Shown: positions 54,192-63,150, counted from the first letter of the stretch. The stretch is DNA of 64,000 nucleotides from Sulfitobacter sp. SK011 (GCF_003352065.1 NZ_CP025803.1:4022001-4086000); one strand, 5' to 3'. The notes: a model not told the origin generated them from the sequence alone. Program-made: numbers and translations.

Positions 54192-54950
54192 TCACGTAAA
54201 CCAGTCAGGTGCCTTTTTCAGGTCGGGCCATTGTTCGGGGCCGTGCCCATAAATCACCAGAGCATCCCGTTCTTTGGCCAAGGCCATCAACCGGTCTGCG
54301 TGATAGATTGCCTGATCCACATCCCAAGAGCCGGCAAATTTCTCGTCGATTTCGGATGCACGGCTGATCGCGTCTGAGGTCAGCAGAACCCAACCGGTAT
54401 GTGGCAGACGCACCATAAACGCCAATTGGCCCGGCGCATGACCGGGGCAATGCAGGATCTCGAAATCAGGGCCAAGCGTTATGTCCTTGTCGATCAGATG
54501 ATAGTCGCGGTCGGGCCATTCCAGTGCCTGCTTGCCCGACCAGTAAAGCGGGCGGGGCAGGGCGCGTTCATCGGCTGACATCAAAATTGGTGCCTGGGGG
54601 TAGCCTGCCATGTCGCCGACGTGATCAATGTGCGTATGGCTTTGGATCATCAAAGTCACATCAGACTTGCGCAGCCCAAGCTTGGCCAGCTGCGGCCCCG
54701 GCATGTTGTCGGGTGTAACTGACAGGACGCGCCCAAAACTGCCCAGCTCGTCCTCGCGTGTTGCGGCGTCGGCATCCACTGCATATTTTTGCGGAAACCC
54801 GGTGTCGATCAGCACAACTTCGCCCACGTCGGTTTCGATCAACGTCCCGCAAATGCCAATCGTGCGCGGTCCAGCGTGGACCTCAAAGAGCCCGTAATCC
54901 AGCACGGCAAGGCGTTTCGGTTTGCCCTTTAGCGTCACTTGGTTTCTCAT
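54192..54950 (-). CDS. MBL-fold metallo-hydrolase, AHL lactonase-like
   Basis: A 252-residue metallo-beta-lactamase-fold enzyme. The metal motif is 'MIQSHTHIDHVGDMAGYPQA' (HxHxDH), with 'ILHCPGHAPGQLAFMV' and 'GWVLLTSDAISRAS' giving the further His and Asp ligands and 'VIYGHGPEQWPDLKKAP' the last His. The form is that of the N-acyl homoserine lactonase/AttM family, so a lactone-opening role is possible. No signal peptide, so cytosolic. It converges with ccdB and is divergent from the aminotransferase at 54992 by only 41 bases, where they may share a promoter region. Confidence 0.78.
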   Translation of the reverse strand: MRNQVTLKGKPKRLAVLDYGLFEVHAGPRTIGICGTLIETDVGEVVLIDTGFPQKYAVDADAATREDELGSFGRVLSVTPDNMPGPQLAKLGLRKSDVTLMIQSHTHIDHVGDMAGYPQAPILMSADERALPRPLYWSGKQALEWPDRDYHLIDKDITLGPDFEILHCPGHAPGQLAFMVRLPHTGWVLLTSDAISRASEIDEKFAGSWDVDQAIYHADRLMALAKERDALVIYGHGPEQWPDLKKAPDWFT

Positions 54951-54991
54951 GGGCGCAGCCCCTTTCAGGGGGAGTTAGCCGGGGGACCGCG

Positions 54992-56122
54992 ATGAAAGTC
55001 AAGATACACAGGCTGTTTGAGTATCTGCTTGAAACCACCAATGCCGCACCCGAGGCGATTGTCGGTTTTTCGCTGTCCGGCTCGCCTGTGTTGGCCGATT
55101 ACCTGAATGATCTGGACCCCAATCTGTCGCTGGACTGGAACAACCGGGATTTTCGCGGGCTGCCGGAACTGCGCGATCATGTGTTGGCGCAAGCGGGGTT
55201 GAGCGCCATGTGCACACCTTCGGACGTTTTGATCACTGCGGGTGCGGCAGAGGCGAACTATCTGGCAATCATGCAATTGGTACAGCCAGGCGATGAGATT
55301 GTGATCGAAACGCCCGGCTGGCCGCAAGCCGAGGTCTTGGCCAAGGCCATCGGCGCGCATGTGGTCAAGGTTGAGCGGCAGGAGGCGGACGCCTGGCGCT
55401 TGCCGCTGGACCGGGTGGCGGCCAGCGTATCGGCGCAGACCAGAATGATCTTTATCTCAAACCCCAACAATCCAACCGGTGATTTGTTAAACGCTGATGA
55501 CATTGCCGAACTGGTGCGGATTGCCGACAGTGTCGGTGCGTGGCTTTTGATAGATGAGGTTTATGCGGGCCTTGAATGGGACGGGCCACGCAGCGCCTCG
55601 GTGGCGGGCATGTATGCGCGCGGCATCACGACCGGGTCAGTCAGCAAGGCCCTCGGCCTGCAAGGACTGCGCACCGGGTGGTTGATCTGTCCTGATGCGC
55701 AGATGGTGATGGATGCGGTAATCCTGCGCGAAAACGCCTCAGAGATTATGAATATCTTGGGCGAGGTGATCGCCGAGGTGGCCTTGCGCCCCGATCGCTA
55801 TGGCCCCGCGATGGATAAAGCGCGGCGCGAGGGGGCGGCGAATTTGGTGCAGATGGACAGGTGGGTCGCGGACCAAGAGGGATTGAGTTGGGTCAGTCCA
55901 CGTGCCGGGTTGATCGGGTTGGCGCGGTTGCCAGATGGCATCGACAGTGATGAATTCGCCAAGGTCTTGCTGGCCGACCCATACCGCACGTTTTTGCTGC
56001 CCGGCAGTGCCTATGATCAGCCGGGGCACATTCGCCTGGGTGTGGGTGGCGGCGCATCAGTGAACCTTGCCAAAGGGTTGGACAGGGTATCGCAGGCGTT
56101 GGCGGATTGGGGGCAATCATGA
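54992..56122 (+). CDS. PLP-dependent aminotransferase
   Basis: A 376-residue enzyme. GGGGGA precedes the ATG at 54992; the longer frame to 54758 is antisense to the MBL gene. Features: 'DVLITAGAAEANYLAIMQLV', 'IFISNPNNPTGDLLNADDIA', 'AWLLIDEVYAGLEWDG' and 'ITTGSVSKALGLQGLRTGWL' with the PLP lysine. It is a class I/II aminotransferase and differs in sequence from the one at 51623-52786. The stop overlaps the start of an amidohydrolase gene (ATGA), so the two are co-translated. A pairing of aminotransferase and amidohydrolase suggests breakdown of an N-substituted amino acid or lactam; the substrate is unknown. Confidence 0.82.
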   Translation: MKVKIHRLFEYLLETTNAAPEAIVGFSLSGSPVLADYLNDLDPNLSLDWNNRDFRGLPELRDHVLAQAGLSAMCTPSDVLITAGAAEANYLAIMQLVQPGDEIVIETPGWPQAEVLAKAIGAHVVKVERQEADAWRLPLDRVAASVSAQTRMIFISNPNNPTGDLLNADDIAELVRIADSVGAWLLIDEVYAGLEWDGPRSASVAGMYARGITTGSVSKALGLQGLRTGWLICPDAQMVMDAVILRENASEIMNILGEVIAEVALRPDRYGPAMDKARREGAANLVQMDRWVADQEGLSWVSPRAGLIGLARLPDGIDSDEFAKVLLADPYRTFLLPGSAYDQPGHIRLGVGGGASVNLAKGLDRVSQALADWGQS

Positions 56123-57045
56123 ACACGAAAGCGGATACTTTTCCGATCATCGACGCCCATCACCATCTTTGGGCACCGCAAAGTGATCCGGGGCAGGTTG
56201 GTTATGTTTGGCTGCGCAATCTTGGCGCGATGAAACCGTTTGGTGACCCGACACCGATTCAGCGTGATTACCTGATTGACGAATTTCTGGCGGAGCCGGA
56301 CCCACGCACCCTCGCCGGGTCCGTGCATGTGCAATGCGATCCGAAACTGCCCAACCCGATTGCAGAGACCGCGTTTATCCAAGGCATCAGCGACGCATCC
56401 GGGCATCCGATCATGATCGTCGGTTTTGCAGATTTGGCTGCCGGAGATTTTGCCGATCAGCTTTCCGGGCATCTGGCCCATGCCAATCTGCGCGGCATTC
56501 GCCAGATCATTGCCCACCTGCCGGACAGGCCTGACATCAGCTTTGCGGCAACCAACCTGCTGGCAGATCTGACCTGGCGGGGGCAATATGCACTGCTGGC
56601 TGATCACGGGCTCAGTTTTGATCTGCAGCTCTATCCAGAACAGATGCCTGAGGCCGCAGATTTCCTGGCCCAGCATCCTGATGTTTCCGTTGTTATCGAC
56701 CATATTGGGTCGCCCCATGACCTGAGCGATGCAGGGCTGACCAGATGGTCGAGCGGTATGCGCGCGCTGGCGCACTTGCCCCATGTCTGTGTCAAACTGT
56801 CCGGCTATGCGATGTATTTCCGCAGCGAACTGGCGGGAAAAGCGGTGCGGTTGACCCAAGACACACTGCGGATGTTTGGCCCGGATCGGGTGATGTTTGG
56901 CAGCAACTTTCCAGTTGACAGCCTGCATCTGACCTATCCTGATCTGCTCAATTTTGTGATCGGGCAGGTGGATGATGATCCGAGTGTTTTGGAAAAAGTG
57001 ATGTACCGCAACGCGCATCGTTTTTATCGATTTGGCGGCACCTGA
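56119..57045 (+). CDS. Amidohydrolase family protein, TIM-barrel type
   Basis: A 308-residue metal-dependent hydrolase of the COG3618 type (amidohydrolase_2). The N-terminal 'FPIIDAHHHLWAPQ' holds the HxH metal site. Later parts 'VVIDHIGSPHDLSDAGL' and 'PDRVMFGSNFPVDSLHLTY' contain the expected His and Asp. The group includes sugar lactonases (fuconolactone, rhamnonolactone) and other lactone or amide hydrolases. It starts inside the stop of the aminotransferase gene (ATGA) and is followed 43 bases later by a xylulokinase-like gene. This supports a sugar-acid or lactone route, but other uses are possible. Confidence 0.83.
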   Translation: MNTKADTFPIIDAHHHLWAPQSDPGQVGYVWLRNLGAMKPFGDPTPIQRDYLIDEFLAEPDPRTLAGSVHVQCDPKLPNPIAETAFIQGISDASGHPIMIVGFADLAAGDFADQLSGHLAHANLRGIRQIIAHLPDRPDISFAATNLLADLTWRGQYALLADHGLSFDLQLYPEQMPEAADFLAQHPDVSVVIDHIGSPHDLSDAGLTRWSSGMRALAHLPHVCVKLSGYAMYFRSELAGKAVRLTQDTLRMFGPDRVMFGSNFPVDSLHLTYPDLLNFVIGQVDDDPSVLEKVMYRNAHRFYRFGGT

Positions 57046-57088
57046 TATTAGCGCTAACATCAACCAAAATTCGAGAGAGGGGACGCAT

Positions 57089-58546
57089 GTGTTTCTAGGA
57101 TTGGACCTTGGTACATCTGGCCTGCGGGCACTGCTGGTCGACGAAACCGGCACCACCATCGGCGCGGCAGAGGCGCATTATAGCGTGAGCCACCCGCATC
57201 CGGGATGGAGCGAACAGGACCCGCAACACTGGTTGGATGCGCTTGCCACAACCCTTGCCGCGTTGCGCGCAGATCATGCAGATGCAGTGTCGAAGCTGCG
57301 GGGCATCGGCATTTCAGGGCATATGCACGGTGCGACGCTGATTGATGAAAAAGGCGCGGTGCTGCGGCCATGTATCTTGTGGAATGACACCCGCAGTCAT
57401 GCAGAAGCCGCGCATCTTGATGCTGACCCGCAGGTGCGCGCATTGTCTGGCAATATTGTATTTCCCGGCTTTACGGCCCCCAAATGCATGTGGGTGGCGA
57501 CACATGAACCACAGGTGTTTGCCTTGATCGCAAAGGTACTGCTGCCCAAGGATTACCTGTCATATTGGTTAATCGGGCGGGCGGTCTCAGAAATGTCCGA
57601 TGCTGCTGGCACCTCATGGCTGGATGTGGGTGCACGTGCCTGGTCCGACGTGTTGTTGACCGCATCCGGCATGCGCCGCGACCAGATGCCTGATTTAGTT
57701 GAGGGCAGCCAGGTGGCAGGCACGGTTGATGACAGCCGCGCCGCTCAGCTGGGGTTGCCGAAGGGCGTGCAGGTTGTCGGCGGTGGTGCCGACAACGCAG
57801 CGGCGGCTTGCGGTGTTGGCGCGCTGCACGAAGGGCAGGGGTTCGTCTCGCTCGGCACCTCGGGTGTGCTGTTGGCCGCCCGCGACAGTTTTGCGCCGAT
57901 GCCCGCCTCTGCCGTTCATACGTTTTGCCATGCCATTCCCGATGCCTGGTATCAGATGGGGGTCATTCTGGCGGCCACGGACAGCCTGAACTGGTTGTCG
58001 GGCATTCTGGAAACACCGGCAGGGGACCTGGCAGGTGCGCTGGATGATCACATTGGCGAACCGCAGCAGGTGCGGTTTCTGCCCTATTTGTCCGGCGAAC
58101 GGACCCCGCATAACGACAGCTCCATTCGCGGCGCATTTCTGGGCCTCGACATCGGCACGGACCGCGCAGCGCTGGTGCGCAGTGTGATGGAAGGGGTCAG
58201 CTTTGCCTTGCGCGACAGTCTGGAGGCACTGAAATCGACGGGTGCCAGGCTGGACCGCGTGCTGGCCATCGGCGGTGGCGCACGGTCACCCCATTGGGTC
58301 GAGTTGTTGGCGACCATTCTCGACCTTCCTGTTGATCTGCCCGCGCAGGGCGAATTCGGTGCCGCACTGGGCGCCGCAAGGTTGGCGATTTGTGGGGTCA
58401 CAGGGGCCGATCCGAAAAAGGTCATGACGCCGCCATTGGTTCAAAAAACAATCCACCCGCGGCAGGATGTATCGGCGCAATATGAGGCGGCGTACCAACG
58501 GTTTCACGCCAGTTACCCGGTGCTCAGGCAGTTGCGTTGTCGCTGA
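57089..58546 (+). CDS. xylB: Xylulokinase, FGGY family
   Basis: A 485-residue sugar kinase. The start is a GTG at 57089 after GAGAGGGG; the upstream frame (57032) overlaps the previous gene. 'FLGLDLGTSGLRALLVDE' is the phosphate-1 motif, 'GISGHMHGATLIDEKGAVLR' the substrate loop with 'RPCILWNDTRSHAEA', 'VSLGTSGVLLAA' the phosphate-2 motif, and 'LAIGGGARSPHWVELLATIL' the adenosine motif. It phosphorylates D-xylulose or a close ketose. Its neighbours are an amidohydrolase and aminotransferase, not xylose genes, so another ketose is possible. The operon end is followed by an IS6-type element. Confidence 0.85.
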   Translation: MFLGLDLGTSGLRALLVDETGTTIGAAEAHYSVSHPHPGWSEQDPQHWLDALATTLAALRADHADAVSKLRGIGISGHMHGATLIDEKGAVLRPCILWNDTRSHAEAAHLDADPQVRALSGNIVFPGFTAPKCMWVATHEPQVFALIAKVLLPKDYLSYWLIGRAVSEMSDAAGTSWLDVGARAWSDVLLTASGMRRDQMPDLVEGSQVAGTVDDSRAAQLGLPKGVQVVGGGADNAAAACGVGALHEGQGFVSLGTSGVLLAARDSFAPMPASAVHTFCHAIPDAWYQMGVILAATDSLNWLSGILETPAGDLAGALDDHIGEPQQVRFLPYLSGERTPHNDSSIRGAFLGLDIGTDRAALVRSVMEGVSFALRDSLEALKSTGARLDRVLAIGGGARSPHWVELLATILDLPVDLPAQGEFGAALGAARLAICGVTGADPKKVMTPPLVQKTIHPRQDVSAQYEAAYQRFHASYPVLRQLRCR

Positions 58547-58571
58547 CAATGCAAGCTGGCTTTCCGTATAT

Positions 58572-58585
58572 ACGCACAAGTGCGT
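58572..58585. repeat. 14-base palindrome before the insertion sequence
   Basis: ACGCAC-AA-GTGCGT, 6-base perfect arms, 25 bases after the xylB stop and 40 bases before the IS. It may be the end of the xylB transcript or an operator left next to the insertion. Confidence 0.35.
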
Positions 58586-58625
58586 CCAGCTCGAGGGCCA
58601 TTGTCGAGGGGCAACAAGATCGAAA

Positions 58626-58642
58626 GGGACTGTTGCATTAAC
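58626..58642 (+). repeat. Left terminal inverted repeat of the IS6 element
   Basis: GGGACTGTTGCATTAAC; pairs with the right end at 59427-59443 with one mismatch. Confidence 0.8.
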
Positions 58643-58680
58643 CATGTGATTTTGTGAGTTTTGGTGCGGAGGATCCCGTT

Positions 58681-59391
58681 ATGCCGAGCAAACAACCATT
58701 CAAGCGCCGTCGTTTTCCTGCCGCGATCATTCTGTGTGCTGTACGGATGTACCTGCGATATCCACTTTCCTATCAGGATGTGGCTGATCTGCTAGCTGAA
58801 CGTGGTGTGGACGTGGATAGATCAACTGTGTTCCGTTGGGTGCAGAAATTTGGACCGGAGCTATCCCAGCGCACCGAGAAACATCTTAGCCGCGCAAGCC
58901 TGAATTGGCATGTTGATGAAACATATCTTCGGGTAGGTGGGAAATGGCGCTATCTTTGGCGCGCAATTGATGCAGATGGACGGTTGGTGGATTTTAAACT
59001 CACTGCCAGGCGTGATGCTAAGGCTGCCAAAGTCTTTCTAATCAAAGCTATTGAACGCGTACGCCTCCATCGTCCTGTCTCAATCTGCACGGACAAGGCC
59101 CAAACCTATCGGAAGGTGATCCGTGAGATAAACCACCACTATGATCCACACTTCGACTACATCACACATATTGATCGCAAATATCTCAACAACCGCGTCG
59201 AGAGTGATCACGCCGCTTTGAAACGGCTCCTTGGATACCGGCAAAGCTTCCGATCTCTGCAATCAGCGAAGGTAACATTACGAGGGATGGAGACAATCAG
59301 GACAATCAAGAACGGGCATATTGACAGCAGACCACCAGGTGTTCGAGGGGAGATCGCTTTCGTAAACAACCTATTCGGACTGGCCGCTTGA
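58681..59391 (+). CDS. IS6-family DDE transposase
   Basis: A 236-residue transposase. GGAGG lies eight bases before the ATG at 58681. The helix-turn-helix is 'YLRYPLSYQDVADLLAERG'. The catalytic triad is visible: Asp in 'LNWHVDETYLRVGGKWRYLW', Asp in 'SICTDKAQTYRKVI' and Glu in 'LNNRVESDHAALKRLLGYR'. 'RSLQSAKVTLRGMETIRTIK' is a typical IS6-family end. The frame is complete, so it is probably active or recently active. Confidence 0.92.
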   Translation: MPSKQPFKRRRFPAAIILCAVRMYLRYPLSYQDVADLLAERGVDVDRSTVFRWVQKFGPELSQRTEKHLSRASLNWHVDETYLRVGGKWRYLWRAIDADGRLVDFKLTARRDAKAAKVFLIKAIERVRLHRPVSICTDKAQTYRKVIREINHHYDPHFDYITHIDRKYLNNRVESDHAALKRLLGYRQSFRSLQSAKVTLRGMETIRTIKNGHIDSRPPGVRGEIAFVNNLFGLAA

Positions 59392-59426
59392 CTTACAGCA
59401 GCCACGCTCTGCAAAAGACCTGCTCA

Positions 59427-59443
59427 GTTAACGCAACAGTCCC
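59427..59443 (-). repeat. Right terminal inverted repeat of the IS6 element
   Basis: GTTAACGCAACAGTCCC, the inverted partner of the left end. Confidence 0.8.
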
Positions 59444-59570
59444 CTCACGATTCAGGTTTTGCTAGAAATGCTTTAAACCGCGACAAGACCAAGAAGCCAC
59501 AGTTCTGCTCTTGATACTATGTTGTCTACGACGCCAAGAAAATTGTTAGCAAATTTAGCTGAAATAGATT

Positions 59571-60302
59571 TTAGGGAGAAAATGAACCAAGACTGCTGAT
59601 AAGTCCGTTCTGCTCTTTGTGGCTGGCCTTAAGCAGCAACCGATCTTCGATGCCCTGCAAATGCGTGTTCATGAGTTCGACAGCTTCATCCGCTTTGCCA
59701 GAAACCACCAGATCGGAAAGCAAACGATGCTCATCGATCTCGCATTCGCTAGGGGCCTTGGCTTCGTAGACAGCGATAATGAGCGATGAACGCGCGATCA
59801 GCTCACGAACAAAACGCGCCATAATCGGGCTATCTGCCTGATCGGCCAAAACCTGATGATACCTGCCGCAGCGGCGTATGACCCGACTGGTGTCACCGGC
59901 TTCACGCGCTTCGTGTTCGCAGTGCATATGCTGTTCGAGTGCGGCCTTCATACCAGTGTCACGCCGTTCAGCAGCACGGCGGGTCAGGTCACCTTCGATC
60001 AGGCGGCGCGCACGAAAAACTTCGCGCGCTTCGTCTACCGAGGGGCGAGCGACAAAGGCACCGCGGTTGACGACCAATTCAACGACATGATCAGCCGCGA
60101 GCCGCGAAAGAACCTTTCGCAGGCGGGTACGGCCGATGCCAAAAAGCTCGCAAAGCTCATCTTCCTTGAGGTGGGTTCCCGGTTGCAGTCGATGATCCAC
60201 AATCGCATCAAAAACATGCGCATAGATTCGGTCAACCTGCGCTTCACCCTTAAGACTTTTCTTACTGTTCGCCTGCGGATTTTCCGAAAAAGCCTTGTTC
60301 AT
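59571..60302 (-). CDS. GntR family regulator, FCD type
   Basis: A 243-residue regulator. GGGAG precedes the ATG at 60302. Winged helix: 'DRIYAHVFDAIVDHRLQPGT', 'ELFGIGRTRLRKVLSRLAAD', 'VELVVNRGAFVARP'. The FCD domain (about 85-220) includes 'GDTSRVIRRCGRYHQVLADQ' and 'SECEIDEHRLLSDLVVSGKA' with the His residues expected for a metal. It is divergent from the ABC importer at 60500. Three related short palindromic sites lie in the 198 bases between them, so it probably represses the importer until a substrate appears. Confidence 0.85.
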   Translation of the reverse strand: MNKAFSENPQANSKKSLKGEAQVDRIYAHVFDAIVDHRLQPGTHLKEDELCELFGIGRTRLRKVLSRLAADHVVELVVNRGAFVARPSVDEAREVFRARRLIEGDLTRRAAERRDTGMKAALEQHMHCEHEAREAGDTSRVIRRCGRYHQVLADQADSPIMARFVRELIARSSLIIAVYEAKAPSECEIDEHRLLSDLVVSGKADEAVELMNTHLQGIEDRLLLKASHKEQNGLISSLGSFSP

Positions 60303-60370
60303 CTCACGCGCTCCCATGACCACCATCACACTTTAACTGCATATTCATATAGCGAAAAATCTTAAAAGAA

Positions 60371-60431
60371 AACTGCATACAATTGCGCACACGCTGATTG
60401 TACACGATTTTTATTGCTTATTGCACACAAT
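60371..60431. promoter_or_regulatory. Candidate GntR operator repeats before ABC importer
   Basis: Three related sites: CATACAATTG (60376-60385, inverted sense), ATTGTACACGAT (60397-60408) and ATTGCACACAAT (60420-60431). They share the ATTGyACACrAT pattern. They lie in AT-rich DNA between the GntR gene and the divergent importer operon, where its operator is expected. Confidence 0.45.
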
Positions 60432-60499
60432 CATGCCAGCTTACGAAGAAGACGCAGAAAGTAGCGTCGCGATCCTAACCAACCAACATGGAGCGTCTC

Positions 60500-62080
60500 A
60501 TGACCTTTTACTCTTCCCTGAAACTCAGCGTTGCGGCGACCGCACTTGCTATTGGTGTATCTGGGGCGGCCCTGGCGAATACGCTGCGTATGGCGGATTC
60601 GACAGACATTGCCGCGATGGACCCGCATTCGATGACTGAAAGCAATACAATCGGCTTTCTGAACCATGTTTATGAGGGACTGGTGCGCTACAACCAAGAC
60701 CTTCAGGTCGAACCGGCACTGGCGACATCTTGGGAGTATGTTGAACCAACCCGTCTGCGCTTTACACTGCGCGAAGGTGTGAGTTTTCACAACGGCAACC
60801 CGTTCAACGCGGATGACGTTGTTGCATCGCTTCAGCGGGCAAGCCACGAAAGCTCGCCAGTCAAAAGCAACATTCCCGGCCTGAAGTCGATTGAAAAGGT
60901 CGATGATTACACCGTTGATCTTGTGCTGAACGGACCTGATCCGATTGTGCTTAATTACCTGACGAACATGCTGATCCTTGACCAAGAATGGATGGCCGAA
61001 CATGACGCCTTGCTGCCAGCCGACATACGCAGTGGTCGTGAGAACTATGCTGTTGCCAATTCGAATGGCACAGGGCCGTTCATATTGGAAAGCCGCCAGC
61101 CCGACGCCCGCACCGTACTCACCGTTAATGAAGGGTGGTGGGATGAACCGCAGCACAATCTGACGCGGATCGAATTCAGCCCGATCGGATCAGACGCCAC
61201 ACGGATTGCTGCGTTGCTGTCGGGCGAATTGGACTTCATTACGCCCGCGCCACTTCAAGACCTTGGTCGGATCGAGAGATCAGAAGGTGCCGACGTCATA
61301 GTTGCCCCAGAGCTGCGCACGATCATGTTGGGCATGAACCAGCATGATAAATTGCTCGATTCCAACCTGACCGACGTCAACCCGCTTCAAGACCAGCGTG
61401 TCCGAGAGGCGCTGTGGCGTGCCATTGACATCGATCTGATCCGCAAAAAGATCATGCGTGACCTGTCTCGAAACACCGGCCTTCTTGTTGCGCCGCCCGT
61501 ACCGGGTTTTGACGAAGCTGAGGATACCCGCCCAGCCGTTGACCTTGAAAAAGCGAAGGCATTGCTCGCAGATGCTGGATATGCGGACGGATTTGAGGTT
61601 GGTTTTGACTGCCCCAATGACCGCTATGTCAATGACGAGGAAATTTGTCAGGCCATCACCTCCATGTGGTCGCGTCTGGGCGTCAAGGCACGGTTGAATG
61701 CACAGACCAAATCCAAGCACTTCGAGAAAGTTCTGGCGGGTGGGTCTGACATCTACATGGTGGGCTGGGCGACGCTGCCGATGCTGGATTCGTATAGCGT
61801 CATGTCTGCGTTGCTGCACACACCAGGCGACGTGATGGGTGCCTGGAACCCCGGTGGCTACTCAAACGCCGAAATCGACGCGCTGACGGCCAAGGTCGCA
61901 ATCGAACTTGATCCGGCCAAGCGCACCGCGATGATGACAGAAGCGTTGAGAATCGCGCGCGATGAGGTGGCGATGATCCCGTTACACCAGCAGCCCCTTG
62001 CCTGGGCCGTACGCAGCGGAGTCAGCATCCCGCTGACAGCAGATAACAAGCCACGGCTTTGGTACGCCAAAGTCAATTAA
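60500..62080 (+). CDS. Peptide-type ABC substrate-binding protein
   Basis: A 526-residue periplasmic binding protein (SBP_bac_5) with a Sec signal peptide (about 1-27, 'VAATALAIGVSGAALA'). Family segments: 'LRFTLREGVSFHNGNPFNAD' and 'DVVASLQRASHESSPV', 'NSNGTGPFILESRQPDARTV', 'QRVREALWRAIDIDLIRKKI' and 'AMIPLHQQPLAWAVRSG'. It binds a peptide or similar ligand for the permeases that follow. The start at 60500 has GGAGCG upstream. Its sequence differs clearly from the binding protein at 44056, so a different ligand is likely. A GC-rich hairpin follows the gene. Confidence 0.88.
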   Translation: MTFYSSLKLSVAATALAIGVSGAALANTLRMADSTDIAAMDPHSMTESNTIGFLNHVYEGLVRYNQDLQVEPALATSWEYVEPTRLRFTLREGVSFHNGNPFNADDVVASLQRASHESSPVKSNIPGLKSIEKVDDYTVDLVLNGPDPIVLNYLTNMLILDQEWMAEHDALLPADIRSGRENYAVANSNGTGPFILESRQPDARTVLTVNEGWWDEPQHNLTRIEFSPIGSDATRIAALLSGELDFITPAPLQDLGRIERSEGADVIVAPELRTIMLGMNQHDKLLDSNLTDVNPLQDQRVREALWRAIDIDLIRKKIMRDLSRNTGLLVAPPVPGFDEAEDTRPAVDLEKAKALLADAGYADGFEVGFDCPNDRYVNDEEICQAITSMWSRLGVKARLNAQTKSKHFEKVLAGGSDIYMVGWATLPMLDSYSVMSALLHTPGDVMGAWNPGGYSNAEIDALTAKVAIELDPAKRTAMMTEALRIARDEVAMIPLHQQPLAWAVRSGVSIPLTADNKPRLWYAKVN

Positions 62081-62090
62081 GGCTTGTGGT

Positions 62091-62118
62091 CCCGCGCATT
62101 CTCTCCCTGTTGCGCGGG
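62091..62118 (+). promoter_or_regulatory. Hairpin after binding-protein gene
   Basis: CCCGCGCA (62091-62098) and TGCGCGGG (62111-62118), perfect 8-base arms, 12-base loop, no T-run. It probably protects the upstream message and lowers expression of the permeases relative to the binding protein. Confidence 0.55.
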
Positions 62119-62169
62119 GCCCCCACCCCTCATTCGTCTTCATTGTTTTCCGGCAAATAGGAGCCCACC

Positions 62170-63138
62170 ATGATCGCTTTTGTCCTGCGGCGTCTAATCC
62201 AATCGGTTTTGGTCATGCTCGCTGTCGCGCTCATTGCCTTCACCATGTTTCGCTTCATTGGCGATCCTGTGAACAGCATGTTGCCTGAGAACGCAACGTC
62301 GGAGCAACGCACCGAATTACGCGAACAGCTTGGTCTGGACCAATCCGTGACTGTCCAATTTGCGCGTTTTGTTACAGGTGCTGTTCAGGGCGACTTTGGA
62401 ATTTCCTACCGCAATAAACGTCCCGTTGCCGAAATGATCGCAGAACGCCTGCCCGCGACACTCGAACTGGTTCTTGCCGCCGCCGTCTTTGCTTTGTTGT
62501 TGGGCGTACCGATGGGGATCTATACCGCCCTGCATCCAAAAGGCGTGATCTCGAACCTTCTTCAAACCGTATCGTTAATCGGTATTTCTGTACCAACTTT
62601 TGTAACAGGAATCCTGTTGATCCTCGTCTTTTCGGTCTGGTTGAACTGGTTGCCCTCCTTTGGCCGCGGCGACACAGTTCAACTCGGCTGGTGGAGTACT
62701 GGCTTTCTAACTTGGACTGGCCTCAAATCGCTGATCCTGCCTGCTGTTATGCTCGGATTGTTTCAGGTCACCTTGATCATGCGCCTGGTCCGGGCCGAAA
62801 TGATGGAAGTCCTGCGCTCGGATTTCGTACGCTTTGCCCGCGCGCGCGGTCTAACGAACCGGGCCGTCCACTTCGGCCATGCGCTTGGGAACACCCTGAT
62901 GCCGGTGATCACCATCGTGGGGCTTCAACTTGGCTCCATGATCGCCTTTGCCATCATTACTGAAACGGTCTTTCAATGGCCCGGAATGGGCCTGTTGTTT
63001 ATCCAGGCCGTCAGCTTTGCCGATATCCCGGTCATGTCCGCCTACCTCGTGATGGTCGCTTTGGTGTTTGTCGCAATCAACATGATTGTCGATCTGCTCT
63101 ACTTCGCCATCGATCCACGCCTGTCCGCAAGCGCCTAA
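62170..63138 (+). CDS. Peptide-type ABC permease (DppB-like)
   Basis: A 322-residue inner-membrane permease with about six helices. TAGGAG precedes the ATG. DppB features: 'LAVALIAFTMFRFIGDPVNS', 'ATSEQRTELREQLGLDQSVT', 'GDFGISYRNKRPVAEMIAER' and the EAA loop 'RSDFVRFARARGLTNRAVHF' with 'NTLMPVITIVGLQLG'. It forms the membrane channel with the DppC-like partner that follows 12 bases later. Confidence 0.92.
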   Translation: MIAFVLRRLIQSVLVMLAVALIAFTMFRFIGDPVNSMLPENATSEQRTELREQLGLDQSVTVQFARFVTGAVQGDFGISYRNKRPVAEMIAERLPATLELVLAAAVFALLLGVPMGIYTALHPKGVISNLLQTVSLIGISVPTFVTGILLILVFSVWLNWLPSFGRGDTVQLGWWSTGFLTWTGLKSLILPAVMLGLFQVTLIMRLVRAEMMEVLRSDFVRFARARGLTNRAVHFGHALGNTLMPVITIVGLQLGSMIAFAIITETVFQWPGMGLLFIQAVSFADIPVMSAYLVMVALVFVAINMIVDLLYFAIDPRLSASA

Positions 63139-63150
63139 GGGAGACACGAA

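Larger units (their letters stand above)
58626..59443 (+). mobile_element. IS6-family insertion sequence
   Basis: An 818-bp element with terminal inverted repeats GGGACTGTTGCATTAAC (58626-58642) and GTTAACGCAACAGTCCC (59427-59443), 16 of 17 positions matching. The ends resemble the GGCACTGTTGCAAA ends of the IS26/IS6 group. It contains one transposase gene. The flanking 8 bases (GATCGAAA left, CTCACGAT right) do not match, so no target duplication is visible. This suggests later recombination at one end or a one-ended event. Confidence 0.85.

Noticed and set aside
54758-54991. N-terminal extension of the aminotransferase frame
   Set aside because: It is antisense to the MBL hydrolase gene; a strong ribosome site supports the start at 54992.
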